A stretch of 64,000 nt of DNA, from NCBI GenBank assembly GCA_913057215.1, contig CAJXNQ010000003.1, positions 1 to 64,000 on the forward strand, in the 5' to 3' direction. Under the pieces are notes generated by a model. It did no database searches. It saw only the letters and a program-made list of their open reading frames with translations, and was not told the DNA's origin. Shown one piece after another: positions 29,224-38,142 of this stretch. A program made the translations under genes and the position numbers. The stretch's first letter is position 1. Every line of letters begins with the position of its first letter. This DNA is from an uncultured Gammaproteobacteria bacterium. GTDB lineage: Bacteria; Pseudomonadota; Gammaproteobacteria; Pseudomonadales; Litorivicinaceae.

Positions 29224-29691
29224 ATGAGCATCGACATTGGAAGCACCGTTCCTGCCTTTGAATTGCAAGCCACCGGCGGACATCAGATCACACAGGCTGA
29301 TCTCACCGGGCAATACACCGTGTTGTATTTCTACCCCAAAGACAGCACACCCGGCTGCACCACAGAGTCTCAAGACTTCACCCGCCTGCATTCCGAATTC
29401 CAGGCCTTGAACTGTCAGATCTTTGGTGTCTCACGGGATTCATTGAAGAGCCACGATAACTTCAAAACAAAATATGAGATGCCCTTTGAGCTGATTTCAG
29501 ATCCGGACGAGACCTTGTGTACGCTCTTTGACGTGATGAAGCTCAAAAACATGTACGGCAAACAAGTGCGTGGCGTTGAGCGTTCCACTTTTTTGATCGA
29601 CCCGAACGGCGTTGTGGTTGAAGCGTGGCGAAAAGTGAAAGTCCCTGAGCATGCTGAGACCGTTCTCGAAAGCCTGAAATCTCGGACTTAA
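29224..29691 (+). CDS. bcp: Peroxiredoxin, BCP/PrxQ type
   Basis: This 155-residue thioredoxin-fold protein has the peroxidatic Cys45 in STPGCTTESQDF. In E. coli BCP a resolving Cys sits five residues later (CTVQAC); here that position is Gln, so this is the form lacking Cys50. Cys61 (LNCQ) might serve instead, or an outside thiol. AAGGAG precedes the ATG. It reduces hydroperoxides in the cytosol. It is divergent from dapA, and its stop shares bases with the convergent tusA-like gene. Confidence 0.93.
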   Translation: MSIDIGSTVPAFELQATGGHQITQADLTGQYTVLYFYPKDSTPGCTTESQDFTRLHSEFQALNCQIFGVSRDSLKSHDNFKTKYEMPFELISDPDETLCTLFDVMKLKNMYGKQVRGVERSTFLIDPNGVVVEAWRKVKVPEHAETVLESLKSRT

Positions 29692-29906
29692 CCCGCCTTT
29701 TGAATCTGAAAGCGAAAGGGATCCGCGCCGTCTTGCAGCAGCAACTGGTGCCCCGCTCGCGCACAAAACGCAGGAATGTCTCGACAGGAGACCGCGTCGG
29801 TTGTTGTGAGCTCGATGACCTGACCGGCGTCTAATTCAGCCAAGGCCACTTTGAGTTTTAAAAGTGGCAAGGGGCATTTCAGATCGGTGCAATCCAATGT
29901 CTGCAT
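29688..29906 (-). CDS. tusA: TusA-family sulfur carrier protein
   Basis: The 72-residue product from the ATG at 29906 has the family hallmark LDCTDLKCPLPLLKLK, with the conserved CPxP cysteine, followed by a two-layer alpha/beta fold. TusA-type proteins carry persulfide sulfur for tRNA thiolation, molybdenum cofactor or sulfur oxidation. A second Cys (DAVSCRD) is common in the family. No tus or dsr partner is adjacent, so the exact pathway is open; nearby sulfur genes make a role in sulfur oxidation plausible. Confidence 0.88.
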   Translation of the reverse strand: MQTLDCTDLKCPLPLLKLKVALAELDAGQVIELTTTDAVSCRDIPAFCARAGHQLLLQDGADPFRFQIQKAG

Positions 29907-29953
29907 ACGGCTTCCTGTTACACTGCCAACAGTATACGAATTCAAGGAGACGC

Positions 29954-31321
29954 ATGCGACGCCTACTCAGTGCTCTGCTGGTTTTTTTAAGCGGATTCGC
30001 AGTCCCTGCGCTTGCGATCACGGCTGAACAGTTGGCCACGCGCGATGGCGAGGTGGCCTTTGGTCAGGCATGGCTGCGTAATACGCGAGGCGCACTGGGT
30101 GAGCGAATCGATCCATTCTGCGTCGACGTACTTGAGACCTGGCTCACACGACTGAAGAATCATTACACCCTCGGCACCATGCCCTTGACTGGGTTGTGTT
30201 TAAATGCGCCGATCTTCAATGCTTTTGCCGCGCCCGGCGGCATCATTGGTGTCAATCGCGGGATATATCTCGATTTAACCCAAGAATCTGAAGTCATGGC
30301 GGTTCTCGCGCATGAGCTTGCCCATTTGTCACAACGGCATCACTACCGAGGTCTCAAAAATTCAGAGCGTGTCAGCCCAGGCACGCTCGCGACCCTCGCC
30401 GGTGTCGTAGCGGCCATCGCGACACGTCAGGGGCAAGCGGCACAGTCATTGATCATGGGCGGGCAAGCCGCAAATGTCAGCCAAGCCTTATCCTACTCAC
30501 GCGACTATGAACGTGAAGCCGATCGCATTGGTGTGGCCGCGCTCGATGCTGCAGGCTACGATCCAAATGCCATGGCGTCCGTACTTCAGGTATTGGCCGA
30601 TAAGCAATCACGGATGACGCGCGAACTTGCGTTTTTAAGCACCCACCCGTTGGGTATTGAGCGCCAATCAGATCTTGAATCACGTCTGGATCAAATGCCT
30701 TTGGATACGCCACGGCCGCCTGTGTTGAACAACCAAGATTTTGCACTGTTTCGGTGTGTGCAGGTTGAAGGGCTCGATTTGAGCTTTGCCCATGCGGCCA
30801 GCTTTGATTGTGAATCCATCCATCGTGTGATGCAGGCGTATCGGAGTGCCGAGTACCAAGACGCATGGGAGGGATGGCAGAACCAACCGGCGTCTGTTCG
30901 AAACACACTGACCGGCTTGGATCTCACCATCGCCTTTGCTATCAAGGCTGCTCAATTTGATACCGCGCGCGATGCCATCGAAACCATGGAGGTCTTGTTC
31001 CCGTCATGGGTCACGCCCACCGTGGCCCGGCTTGACTTGGCGTTGGCCGAGGGCGCCACAGATCTCCCACGGGCGTTTCGCGAGCAGACCGTGGAGCGAC
31101 CCGAACGCCTCGAGCTTTGGCGTGCCCTCTCACGCTTTGCAGAGGCCACCCGTCAGCAACATTTCTTGTTTGAAGCCCGTGCCTGGGATGCGCTCATGCA
31201 TGGAAAACTCGAAGCATCGCGCACACAACTCACGCGCGCTCGGGATCAATGGCCAGACGCGCTCGATGCTCGACCACTCGAGCGACTCGAAGAAACGCTC
31301 AGCGCACTCGAGCGCGATTGA
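29954..31321 (+). CDS. bepA: Periplasmic M48 metalloprotease, BepA-like
   Basis: The ATG at 29954 follows AAGGAG and starts a signal peptide [20 protein letters not shown]. The zinc site [11 protein letters not shown], with the third ligand in YEREADRIG, is that of M48 peptidases, and a TPR-like helical C-terminal half follows. Size (455 residues) and layout match BepA, which checks LptD and BAM assembly in the periplasm. The 3' end overlaps nadA on the other strand by 23 bases. Confidence 0.93.
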   Translation: MRRLLSALLVFLSGFAVPALAITAEQLATRDGEVAFGQAWLRNTRGALGERIDPFCVDVLETWLTRLKNHYTLGTMPLTGLCLNAPIFNAFAAPGGIIGVNRGIYLDLTQESEVMAVLAHELAHLSQRHHYRGLKNSERVSPGTLATLAGVVAAIATRQGQAAQSLIMGGQAANVSQALSYSRDYEREADRIGVAALDAAGYDPNAMASVLQVLADKQSRMTRELAFLSTHPLGIERQSDLESRLDQMPLDTPRPPVLNNQDFALFRCVQVEGLDLSFAHAASFDCESIHRVMQAYRSAEYQDAWEGWQNQPASVRNTLTGLDLTIAFAIKAAQFDTARDAIETMEVLFPSWVTPTVARLDLALAEGATDLPRAFREQTVERPERLELWRALSRFAEATRQQHFLFEARAWDALMHGKLEASRTQLTRARDQWPDALDARPLERLEETLSALERD

Positions 31322-32363
31322 ATTCAAGCATCCGATTGAGTGGGATCAGGGCCTTGTCAGCCAAGGCCGGGTCGACACGCACTTCGCAGCGCGCATCCCA
31401 ATCTGTTAACAACTGATCGAGCCGACTCAATCGGTTCATGGCCATCCAAGGACAGTGCGCACACGACTGGCAGCTGCCGCCCGCCCCGCGTGTCGGAGCC
31501 TCGATCAATTGCTTTTCAGGCACGCGTTGCTGCATCTTGTAAAAAATGCCCTTATCAGTTGCCACAATAAACGCCGGATGTGGCAGCGAGACGGCCGCCT
31601 CAATTAACTGTGAGGTGGAACCAACCGCATCAGCGCACTCAATCATTTCTGCGGGCGATTCTGGATGCACCAAAAGCCCGGCCTCGGGGTACTGCGCTTG
31701 CAGGGCTTGAAGATCATGCATCCGAAACTCTTCATGCACCACACAGGCCGCATCCCAGAGCACCATGTCAGCCCCTGTTTGTTGCTGCACATATCGCCCC
31801 AAGTATTTATCGGGCGCCCACAAAATTCGCGCACCCTCGCGATCCAGCTGATCCACCACGTCAACCGCGATCGATGAGGTCACCACCCAATCCGCACGAG
31901 CTTTAACAGCCGCCGAGGTGTTTGCATAGACGACCACGGTATGGTCGGGATGCGCATCGCAAAAGTCTGAAAATGCGGTGTCCGGGCACCCCAGATCCAA
32001 ACTGCAGGTGGCATCGAGTGTCGGCATATACACCTGCTTCTCGGGGCTTAAGATCTTCGCGGTTTCACCCATAAAGCTCACACCAGCAACGATCAATCGC
32101 TTCGCCTCAGTCCGCGCACCAAAGCGCGCCATCTCCAAGGAATCGGCAACCACTCCACCGGTTTCTTCCGCCAATTGTTGTAACAACGGATCAACGTAAT
32201 AGTGTGCAACCAAGACGGCACCGCTTGATTCAAGCTTCGACTTTACACGGTCATACAACAACGCCTCAGAGGCCTCACTGGTTGTCTGATCGGCCAAGGC
32301 GCGTTCAAGATAATCGCGCACATCGGATCGCGTGGCGATGTATTCATCGGCAGTGGCAGTCAT
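31299..32363 (-). CDS. nadA: Quinolinate synthase A
   Basis: The protein has [14 protein letters not shown] near the N-terminus and [12 protein letters not shown] in the first repeat. The three [4Fe-4S] cysteines are in [22 protein letters not shown] and the C-terminal [13 protein letters not shown]. This is the long (~354 residue) NadA type. It condenses iminoaspartate with dihydroxyacetone phosphate to quinolinate for NAD synthesis. The start overlaps the stop of a small HNH-type gene (ATGA). Confidence 0.97.
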   Translation of the reverse strand: MTATADEYIATRSDVRDYLERALADQTTSEASEALLYDRVKSKLESSGAVLVAHYYVDPLLQQLAEETGGVVADSLEMARFGARTEAKRLIVAGVSFMGETAKILSPEKQVYMPTLDATCSLDLGCPDTAFSDFCDAHPDHTVVVYANTSAAVKARADWVVTSSIAVDVVDQLDREGARILWAPDKYLGRYVQQQTGADMVLWDAACVVHEEFRMHDLQALQAQYPEAGLLVHPESPAEMIECADAVGSTSQLIEAAVSLPHPAFIVATDKGIFYKMQQRVPEKQLIEAPTRGAGGSCQSCAHCPWMAMNRLSRLDQLLTDWDARCEVRVDPALADKALIPLNRMLEFNRARVR

Positions 32364-32692
32364 GGCGTTTTCTTCCGTCGTGATAAGCGTGGTTTAAAAT
32401 CATCGGGCTTTCGTTGCAGCCACTGTGCGAATGATTGAATGTCAGGGTGTGCCCTTAATAAGTCAACCGTCGCATAGTCCACACCCAATTCACGTTCACT
32501 CAAACACCGATGTACATGCTTATGACAGGCCAAGCACAACCAGGCAATTCGCGTGCGTAAGGTGGTCCGTCCATAGCGTGCAATGATCCGTTGATTCCGA
32601 TGCAATCGTTTGGGAATCAAATGATGCTGTGTCAGCTTGGTCTGTCGATAACAGAGCTCGCATCGACCGGGATTGGGTGGGATTTGACTCAT
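32360..32692 (-). CDS. Small HNH-nuclease-like zinc protein
   Basis: The 110-residue basic protein has [18 protein letters not shown], then [12 protein letters not shown]. The two CxxC pairs plus HH and H-x3-H positions match the zinc-bound beta-beta-alpha core of HNH endonuclease-like proteins. Several such stand-alone proteins lie near nadA in gammaproteobacteria, with no proven function. The gene shares an ATGA with nadA. Whether it cuts DNA or only binds it cannot be told. Confidence 0.8.
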   Translation of the reverse strand: MSQIPPNPGRCELCYRQTKLTQHHLIPKRLHRNQRIIARYGRTTLRTRIAWLCLACHKHVHRCLSERELGVDYATVDLLRAHPDIQSFAQWLQRKPDDFKPRLSRRKKTP

Positions 32693-32727
32693 ATCGATCT
32701 TTTAATTAATTTCACATTGATTAATAA

Positions 32728-32760
32728 ATTTCGAATAATATTCTGTATTCAATTCGAAAT
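32728..32760. promoter_or_regulatory. Inverted repeat before the Lrp-type gene
   Basis: ATTTCGAAT (32728-32736) and ATTCGAAAT (32752-32760) are exact inverted copies 24 bases apart centre to centre. They lie in very AT-rich DNA, 18-50 bases before the Lrp-type start. Lrp/AsnC proteins often bind such sites and repress their own gene. Confidence 0.55.
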
Positions 32761-32778
32761 CCGTGTATTCTTCGTCAA

Positions 32779-33237
32779 ATGAGCATTGACGACACAGATA
32801 TCAAAATCCTCAAAGTCCTCCAATCAAATGCAGATTTGAGTAATCAAGCATTGGCTCAAGCCGTTGAGCTGTCGGCATCAGCCTGTCACAGCCGCGTTAA
32901 AAACTTAAAATCCAAAGGGCTCATTCGGCACATTCAGGCGAAGGTGAATGCCAGCGCACTCGGTTTTAATCTGCATGTCTTTGTGTATCTAAAACTCGAC
33001 AACCAAATTCGCGACACACTGGCCTATGTCGAGGGTGCTGTGAAAATGAATCCCAAAGTACAGGACTGTTTCCGCATGACCGGTGAATATGATTACAGTC
33101 TCAGGCTTCTTGTCAAAAACACTGAAGAGCTTGAGTGGTTTTTGACCCATGAATTGAGTCGCATTCCACACGTCGCCGCCATTCGCACAGACGTCGCCAT
33201 GAAATGTGTCAAACAAGACACTGCCGTCGCCCTTTAA
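32779..33237 (+). CDS. Lrp/AsnC-family transcriptional regulator
   Basis: The 152-residue protein has an N-terminal winged helix (DDTDIKILKVLQSNADLSNQ, with a recognition helix around ELSASACHSRV) and a C-terminal RAM/ligand-binding domain with MTGEYDYSLRLLVKN. The size and two-domain order are typical. Targets are unknown; it stands alone and divergent from HNH-nadA. Its stop shares bases with the convergent FGE-like gene. An inverted repeat upstream fits autoregulation. Confidence 0.94.
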   Translation: MSIDDTDIKILKVLQSNADLSNQALAQAVELSASACHSRVKNLKSKGLIRHIQAKVNASALGFNLHVFVYLKLDNQIRDTLAYVEGAVKMNPKVQDCFRMTGEYDYSLRLLVKNTEELEWFLTHELSRIPHVAAIRTDVAMKCVKQDTAVAL

Positions 33238-33968
33238 CGATCGCGTGCACACCGAAATCCGATATAGACCACGGCTGTATCACGGGGCTTCGTGGCACGA
33301 TCATCCCGGTGCATGCGCCGCGCGCCGTACCACCAACTGCCACCCCGTGTCACTTTTTCGCGCTCCGATCCACTGTCCACCCACTCCCACACATTGGCAC
33401 CCATGTCATAAAGTCCATTGACCCCTTGACGCGTGGTGCCAACAGGTGCAGGCCCAATGCCCCGCATCAGCTGGTCTGAATAATCGATCCGACTCGGAAC
33501 ACGCCCACAATCACTGAGACAATTGGCGCCGCGCGGCGAATCGCCTGTCGGATAGGGATAGGTGACATCGGTGGCAAAGCCGGCGGGCGGGTTCAGCCGA
33601 CGCTCAGTATAGGCCGCCTCCATCCATTCGGAATCAGTGGGTAACCGTGCGCCACGCCACTGACAAAACGCCTGCGCCTCATCAAAGGTCAAATGCACCG
33701 CCGGCTCATTTGGATCCGGAGTCTGTCCAAATGGCGTCTTCCACGTCCAACCCGCTTGTTGTTGCCAGCCCAACGCATACACTTCCCCGCCGCCGGCACG
33801 CTCTGCTTGGCTGACAAAGCCGGTCTCATCTGCAAACTCGGCAAACTCAGCAATCGACACTTCGGTGCGATCGATTTCAAACTCACCGATTGCGACTATC
33901 TCTTGGGCGTTCGACACCTGACTGGTCGAACCAATCAGGACAGCCAGTAAACACGCTTTGAAAATCAT
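33234..33968 (-). CDS. Exported formylglycine-generating-enzyme-domain protein
   Basis: I chose the ATG at 33968 because AGGA lies 8 bases upstream and it begins a signal peptide IFKACLLAVLIGSTSQVSNA. The mature part is an FGE-sulfatase domain: IDRTEVSIAEFAEFADETG, VHLTFDEAQAFCQWRGARLPTDSEW, GLYDMGANVWEWV and RGGSWWYG. FGE activates sulfatases by oxidising a Cys, but many FGE-fold proteins have other roles. No sulfatase lies nearby. Export to the periplasm is clear; catalytic function is not. Confidence 0.85.
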   Translation of the reverse strand: MIFKACLLAVLIGSTSQVSNAQEIVAIGEFEIDRTEVSIAEFAEFADETGFVSQAERAGGGEVYALGWQQQAGWTWKTPFGQTPDPNEPAVHLTFDEAQAFCQWRGARLPTDSEWMEAAYTERRLNPPAGFATDVTYPYPTGDSPRGANCLSDCGRVPSRIDYSDQLMRGIGPAPVGTTRQGVNGLYDMGANVWEWVDSGSEREKVTRGGSWWYGARRMHRDDRATKPRDTAVVYIGFRCARDR

Positions 33969-34106
33969 GCCATTCATCCTCACCACTTGACTAAAGGGTT
34001 GGGGCAACAACAACGAACCCAAGTCACAGGAACGGGTTACAATGCACTGATGAAGATCCAAGAACGTCCGATACATCTTGGGTCTACTGACATAATTGGA
34101 GAACGC

Positions 34107-34373
34107 ATGGGATCGGAATTTAAGTGGATCATGGGTAGTATTTTCAGCGTTGTGATTTTCAGCGCTGGTCTTTTGATTTACGGCATCATTGATTCCAACA
34201 CTTCGCATGCGCCGCCACCGAAAGAGACCAAGGATGCCGGTGGAGCGATCATTAAGATTGATCAATGGGAATGTATGAGCGGGACAGATGCGCGTGGCAA
34301 TCCATATCAATACTCGAAAAATATGCGAAATGGGGCTTCTGGGCCTGCATCACTGGCCTGTAAAAAGGAATAG
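34107..34373 (+). CDS. Small single-span membrane protein, unknown
   Basis: The ATG at 34107 follows GGAGA. Residues ~5-30 form one hydrophobic span (WIMGSIFSVVIFSAGLLIYG). The remaining ~58 residues are polar, with two cysteines (WECMSGT and the C-terminal ACKKE). An upstream in-frame ATG at 34050 is possible but has a poorer ribosome site. It precedes a YtoQ-like gene by 9 bases. I do not recognise the family. Confidence 0.6.
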   Translation: MGSEFKWIMGSIFSVVIFSAGLLIYGIIDSNTSHAPPPKETKDAGGAIIKIDQWECMSGTDARGNPYQYSKNMRNGASGPASLACKKE

Positions 34374-34382
34374 GAATAAACA

Positions 34383-34820
34383 ATGACGTATCAGGTGTAT
34401 CTATCAGGCGAAATCCACACCGACTGGCGCGATGCCCTTATAAACGCCACATCAGATTTGGATGTCGCCTTCACGGCACCGGTGACGGATCACCCCGCAT
34501 CCGATGCAGCCGGTGACTTCTTAGGGCCGGTTGAGCCGGGGTTTTGGCGAGACCAGCAATCGAGCGGCGTTAATGCAATCCGCACACGGCATGATATCGA
34601 CCACGCAGATTTGGTGGTGGTCCGCTTTGGTGACAAATACAAACAGTGGAATGCTGCCTTTGATGCAGGCTACTGCGCCGCCAAATCGATTCCCTTCATC
34701 ACCTTGCATGCCGAAGATCTTGTGCATCCATTGAAAGAAGTCGATCAGGCCGCCTTGGCCTGGTGCCGAACCACCGATCAGGTGGCAGAGCTCCTGCGGT
34801 ACGTCCTGACTCAAAAGTAA
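34383..34820 (+). CDS. ytoQ: YtoQ-family protein
   Basis: The 145-residue protein starts TYQVYLSGEIHTDWR and has FTAPVTDHPASDAAGDFLG and DLVVVRFGDKYKQWNAAFDAGY, all typical of the YtoQ family. It has a nucleoside 2-deoxyribosyltransferase-like fold by sequence pattern. No reaction is established. AGGAATAAACA precedes the ATG. It is followed at 3 bases by a TSUP permease, so the two are probably co-translated. Confidence 0.85.
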   Translation: MTYQVYLSGEIHTDWRDALINATSDLDVAFTAPVTDHPASDAAGDFLGPVEPGFWRDQQSSGVNAIRTRHDIDHADLVVVRFGDKYKQWNAAFDAGYCAAKSIPFITLHAEDLVHPLKEVDQAALAWCRTTDQVAELLRYVLTQK

Positions 34821-34823
34821 TCC

Positions 34824-35588
34824 ATGGAGCAACTCCTCTGGTACGAGTACGCGGCCATTGCACTGATATTTGTGTGGAGTGGGTTTGTCAGGAGTGGGCT
34901 TGGTTTTGGGGGCGCCGTCCTTGCCCTGCCATTTTTACTGCTGGTTGTGAACGATCCCGTCGTATTTCTGCCCATCATTGCCGTCCAACTGGTGCTGTTC
35001 TCAAGCCTCATCATGTGGCAAAGCACCCAAGGTCAGGCGCCCGATCAACCACCGAGTATTAACTGGCCCTACTTAAAGCGCATTCTCAGCATTATGATTG
35101 TGCCGAAAATCGCCGGCGTCATCGGGCTCTTGACGTTGCCTGCGGTCATCATGAGCAGTCTCATTTTCATCATCGTGCTCGCCTATGCCATCGGCTATAT
35201 CATCAACCGCCCAATTGCCATCAACAGTCGCTGGCAGGAATATGGGTTTCTAGGCGTCGGCGCTTACATTTCCGGGACGTCACTGACAGGCGCGCCGCTG
35301 ATTGTGCCCGTGGTGGCCTCCAAGGTGGCCAAACACGAGCTCCGCAATACCCTGTTCGTGTTGTGGTGGATCCTCACCGTGATCAAACTGATCTCATTTG
35401 TGATTGCCGGGATTGATTTGCAGTTGATCCATCACCTGTGGCTGTTGCCCTGTGCTTATATTGGACACATCCTGGGTCAGCGCACGCATGATTATCTGGT
35501 CCGCCAAGAAACGCCGACGTTTTTTAGAGTGCTCGGTGTGGCCTTGGTGGTCGTGAGTCTCACAGGACTCGCCAGACAGCTGCTTTAA
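34824..35588 (+). CDS. TSUP-family permease (TauE/SafE)
   Basis: About eight hydrophobic segments over 254 residues. The first repeat reads SGFVRSGLGFGGAVLALPFLL and the second GVGAYISGTSLTGAPLIVPVV, the paired TSUP signature. Substrate is unknown; sulfite or an organosulfonate are family options. It is a different subgroup from the TSUP gene at 25 kb. Its stop shares the bases TTAA with the convergent HEPN gene, so no terminator separates them. Confidence 0.87.
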   Translation: MEQLLWYEYAAIALIFVWSGFVRSGLGFGGAVLALPFLLLVVNDPVVFLPIIAVQLVLFSSLIMWQSTQGQAPDQPPSINWPYLKRILSIMIVPKIAGVIGLLTLPAVIMSSLIFIIVLAYAIGYIINRPIAINSRWQEYGFLGVGAYISGTSLTGAPLIVPVVASKVAKHELRNTLFVLWWILTVIKLISFVIAGIDLQLIHHLWLLPCAYIGHILGQRTHDYLVRQETPTFFRVLGVALVVVSLTGLARQLL

Positions 35589-36250
35589 GGAGTGATCACC
35601 GGATAGATGGCCTCTTTCCAGGGATGCTCGGGGTGATCCATCATCAGATCGACAAAAATTGGTAACAGTGAGCCGAGAATTGCAGAGCCATCACCGACCT
35701 GAGCCCGGTTAATGGCTCCATTCCAGGTGGCACCACCGTGGATCATCTGATTACGCAGGACATACAGTCGATCAAATAATTCATTGAGGACCCGTTCTGT
35801 ATCCTTTTCAGACAGCGCAATCTTGGCTTTTCTCACCGATGCATCCAAGCGCTCTTGCCAATCTTCATGTCCATCGACGCCGTTGAGATGATTCCAAAAA
35901 GGACCAAACACATACTGGTTTTCCAGTACCAATCGAATCTCATGCGGAAAGCGCGTCCAGACGACCTCATAAATCCGATCTTCAGTATCAAATGCCAAGA
36001 GGGTCGACAGAAAACTTTTAAACCGGCCTTTTTCAGACACGTGATAAGCGATCCCGATGTCTTGAGAATAGGCTGAGTTGAAGGCGATCCACAAAAATAC
36101 GAAGGCCGCATCTGGATCCTCTTGCTCTTGAGCAGCTCGCGTCAGCCAGCTGATCGCACGGTGCACGCGAAGGCCGAGACTGTCTGGAAACGCATCTCGC
36201 AGCGCCCGTTGCTTGTCTTTCAATGCAGTTGTTTCAGTTAATGTCAGCAC
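35585..36250 (-). CDS. HEPN-domain protein (ApeA-like)
   Basis: The 221-residue helical protein starts at a GTG with GAGGTGA upstream. The conserved R-x4-H motif is RNQMIH (residues 166-171), followed by GGATWNGAINRAQ. An upstream motif FVFLWIAFNSAYSQ is seen in the same family. These fit the ApeA/HEPN group, in which the Arg and His form an RNase active site. Some members act in phage defence by cutting RNA; others are chromosomal and unstudied. It stands alone here without a clear antitoxin. Function is inferred from the motif. Confidence 0.8.
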   Translation of the reverse strand: MLTLTETTALKDKQRALRDAFPDSLGLRVHRAISWLTRAAQEQEDPDAAFVFLWIAFNSAYSQDIGIAYHVSEKGRFKSFLSTLLAFDTEDRIYEVVWTRFPHEIRLVLENQYVFGPFWNHLNGVDGHEDWQERLDASVRKAKIALSEKDTERVLNELFDRLYVLRNQMIHGGATWNGAINRAQVGDGSAILGSLLPIFVDLMMDHPEHPWKEAIYPVITP

Positions 36251-36293
36251 AAATCACCTCAAGGGTGACTGTAGCTGAGCACGCGTGGAAAAC

Positions 36294-36602
36294 CTAGTCA
36301 GTCAAACAACGCGCTTGGGTTTGATATCGAGTGAGCTGATACACATTGGGGATCACACATTTCGGCGGTGCAGGCGGCAACGGAACATGTCGCGGATTAC
36401 GAGCGATTGATCGCGGCTCGATCGCTGGAATCCGACCGGTTCGATATTGGGGAATGGTTCGAATTTCGTAATCAAGATCACAGGCGACCCGAATCCGGAC
36501 CGGTGTGTAGGGGTTGTTGTCGTGGTCATAATGATAGCTTCGACAGCCTGCATGAGCCTCAGGCAGCCACCATAGAACCAGAATACAAAGACACCATCGC
36601 AT
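36294..36602 (-). CDS. Small exported protein, unknown
   Basis: The 102-residue product starts with a short signal peptide RWCLCILVLWWLPEAHA ending in a good AHA cleavage site. The mature part has four cysteines (GCRSY, VACDLD, KCVIP, ARCLT) and is proline-rich near the C-terminus. The cysteines could form two disulfides in the periplasm. I do not recognise a family. No clear ribosome site precedes the ATG, which lowers confidence. Confidence 0.55.
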   Translation of the reverse strand: MRWCLCILVLWWLPEAHAGCRSYHYDHDNNPYTPVRIRVACDLDYEIRTIPQYRTGRIPAIEPRSIARNPRHVPLPPAPPKCVIPNVYQLTRYQTQARCLTD

Positions 36603-36633
36603 GGGGTTGTAATCGACTGTAGATCACAAAACT

Positions 36634-36984
36634 TCAGGACGACGGAATGGGCATACCGATTTCGTGCGTGGCCTGATCTAAAATCTGCACGGCCGTCTCA
36701 GACTGCATCCAACCTGCATCAATCAGCTGCTGCAAATAATTCCGAACCGCGACGAGTTCATCCGGGTGTTGGGTCAAATAATCGATCAACTGAGCCGGTT
36801 GTAAATCACGCCGCGTCTGAAAAGTTGCTCGGAACGCCTCAGACACAACCGGCTTCTGGTTCACGCGGACCGTGTGGGGCAGGACCACCCGAAAGGCCTC
36901 TTCCATATGACGGATGCGCTCACTGGCACTGTAGCCAAAGGCACTGGCTGACAGCAGACACAGCACTGTCATCAGCCAACGCAT
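36634..36984 (-). CDS. Exported helical protein, unknown
   Basis: The ATG at 36984 shares its last base with the stop of the sulfur transporter gene and has GGGAG upstream, which fixes the start. Residues 1-18 (RWLMTVLCLLSASAFG) are a signal peptide. The rest is helical with SERIRHMEEAFRVVLP and PDELVAVRNYLQQLIDAGW, without cysteines. Being coupled to a YeeE-type transporter, it might be a periplasmic accessory factor, but this is only from position. Confidence 0.65.
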   Translation of the reverse strand: MRWLMTVLCLLSASAFGYSASERIRHMEEAFRVVLPHTVRVNQKPVVSEAFRATFQTRRDLQPAQLIDYLTQHPDELVAVRNYLQQLIDAGWMQSETAVQILDQATHEIGMPIPSS

Positions 36985-38006
36985 CAAGACGCTCCCCGCA
37001 TGACAATCAAACGATGCGCCCAAAACCCGGTCACCAAAATCACGGCAGATACAATCACCGACCACAGACTCCCTGTAGACAGTCCAGTGATGGCTTGGCC
37101 GGTGTTGCATCCTAAGGCCAAAATTCCGCCGATGCCCATGAGCGCGGCTCCCAAAAAATACCGTGCGTGGTCGGCTGCACTCTCAAAGGTTTGAAGCGCC
37201 CACTCGCCCCGGACAATCGCCATCAGTGCAGAACCCACCAGGACCCCCAACACCAAGGTCACATTGAATGAAGGCTCGAGCCCGGAAGCGAGCTGCATGT
37301 AGGTCATCGCCTCACCAATGGGCGCGACAAAGCTGAGCGACATCGCGGGCATCGGATCAAAATCATCGGCACCAATGACCGATGTTGTCGACCAGGCGCC
37401 TGCAACCAGCACACCCACCGCCAAACCACCGATCAGACTCCGATTGAGACCATGGCGGAGCGCGAAAAATCCAAGAATCACGGTGGCGACGATTAACAAA
37501 GGGACAGTTGCATCCTCAACCCACATAAACACTGACGTTTGCGGCAGCGACACTGCACCCATCGCTTGCAAGTCAACACGTGTTTGCGCAAATAAGCCAC
37601 GAAAGGTGGCGTATGCAGTCACACCGATGACCAGCAAACCAAACCAGGCTCTCAGATTGCCACTGCCTGCCAAGACCAAGAGTCGTGCAGGACAACCTCG
37701 GGTCAGGATCATGCCGATGCCAAACAGAACAGCACCGATGAGCGTCGTCACAAGCGATAAGCTTGCTGGGAAATACACCATCCCCTCTTGACTCAAATGA
37801 CCATCAAGCATCATCCATTGCGTCATCGGAATGGCAATCAAAAGTGCACCCAACCAACCGGTCAGCGTCTCACCACCGCGCCCCTCGGCAAGATCGGTTA
37901 CACCACGTCGAACACAGAAGCGTGTCGCTTGTGCGACGAGCCCGTATAACAACCCAATCACCAAACCGACCACTACAAAGAGGGTGCGTACGTCCCATGC
38001 ATCCAT
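36984..38006 (-). CDS. YeeE/YedE-family sulfur-compound transporter
   Basis: This 340-residue membrane protein has about nine hydrophobic segments. Paired Cys motifs are near ATRFCVRRG and in RGCPARLLVLAGSGNLRA, and the C-terminal GCNTGQAITGLS is the third conserved site. YeeE proteins take up thiosulfate by passing it along cysteines. The ATG at 38006 is favoured by GAGGA seven bases upstream; the ATG at 38024 is an alternative that would overlap a tiny upstream ORF by ATGA. It is divergent from a second YeeE paralogue and followed by an exported protein. Confidence 0.9.
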   Translation of the reverse strand: MDAWDVRTLFVVVGLVIGLLYGLVAQATRFCVRRGVTDLAEGRGGETLTGWLGALLIAIPMTQWMMLDGHLSQEGMVYFPASLSLVTTLIGAVLFGIGMILTRGCPARLLVLAGSGNLRAWFGLLVIGVTAYATFRGLFAQTRVDLQAMGAVSLPQTSVFMWVEDATVPLLIVATVILGFFALRHGLNRSLIGGLAVGVLVAGAWSTTSVIGADDFDPMPAMSLSFVAPIGEAMTYMQLASGLEPSFNVTLVLGVLVGSALMAIVRGEWALQTFESAADHARYFLGAALMGIGGILALGCNTGQAITGLSTGSLWSVIVSAVILVTGFWAHRLIVMRGAS

Positions 38007-38142
38007 CACATCGTCCTCGTTCATCGCCAAAAGCGCCCCAAAGCCCTGAGCCGCTTGATCCGCATCAAGTCATCCCGAAGTTGCATAGCACGGGTTTTGA
38101 AAACCTCGCACACTGAGAGCTCAGGATGATTGAGACCTCGCA

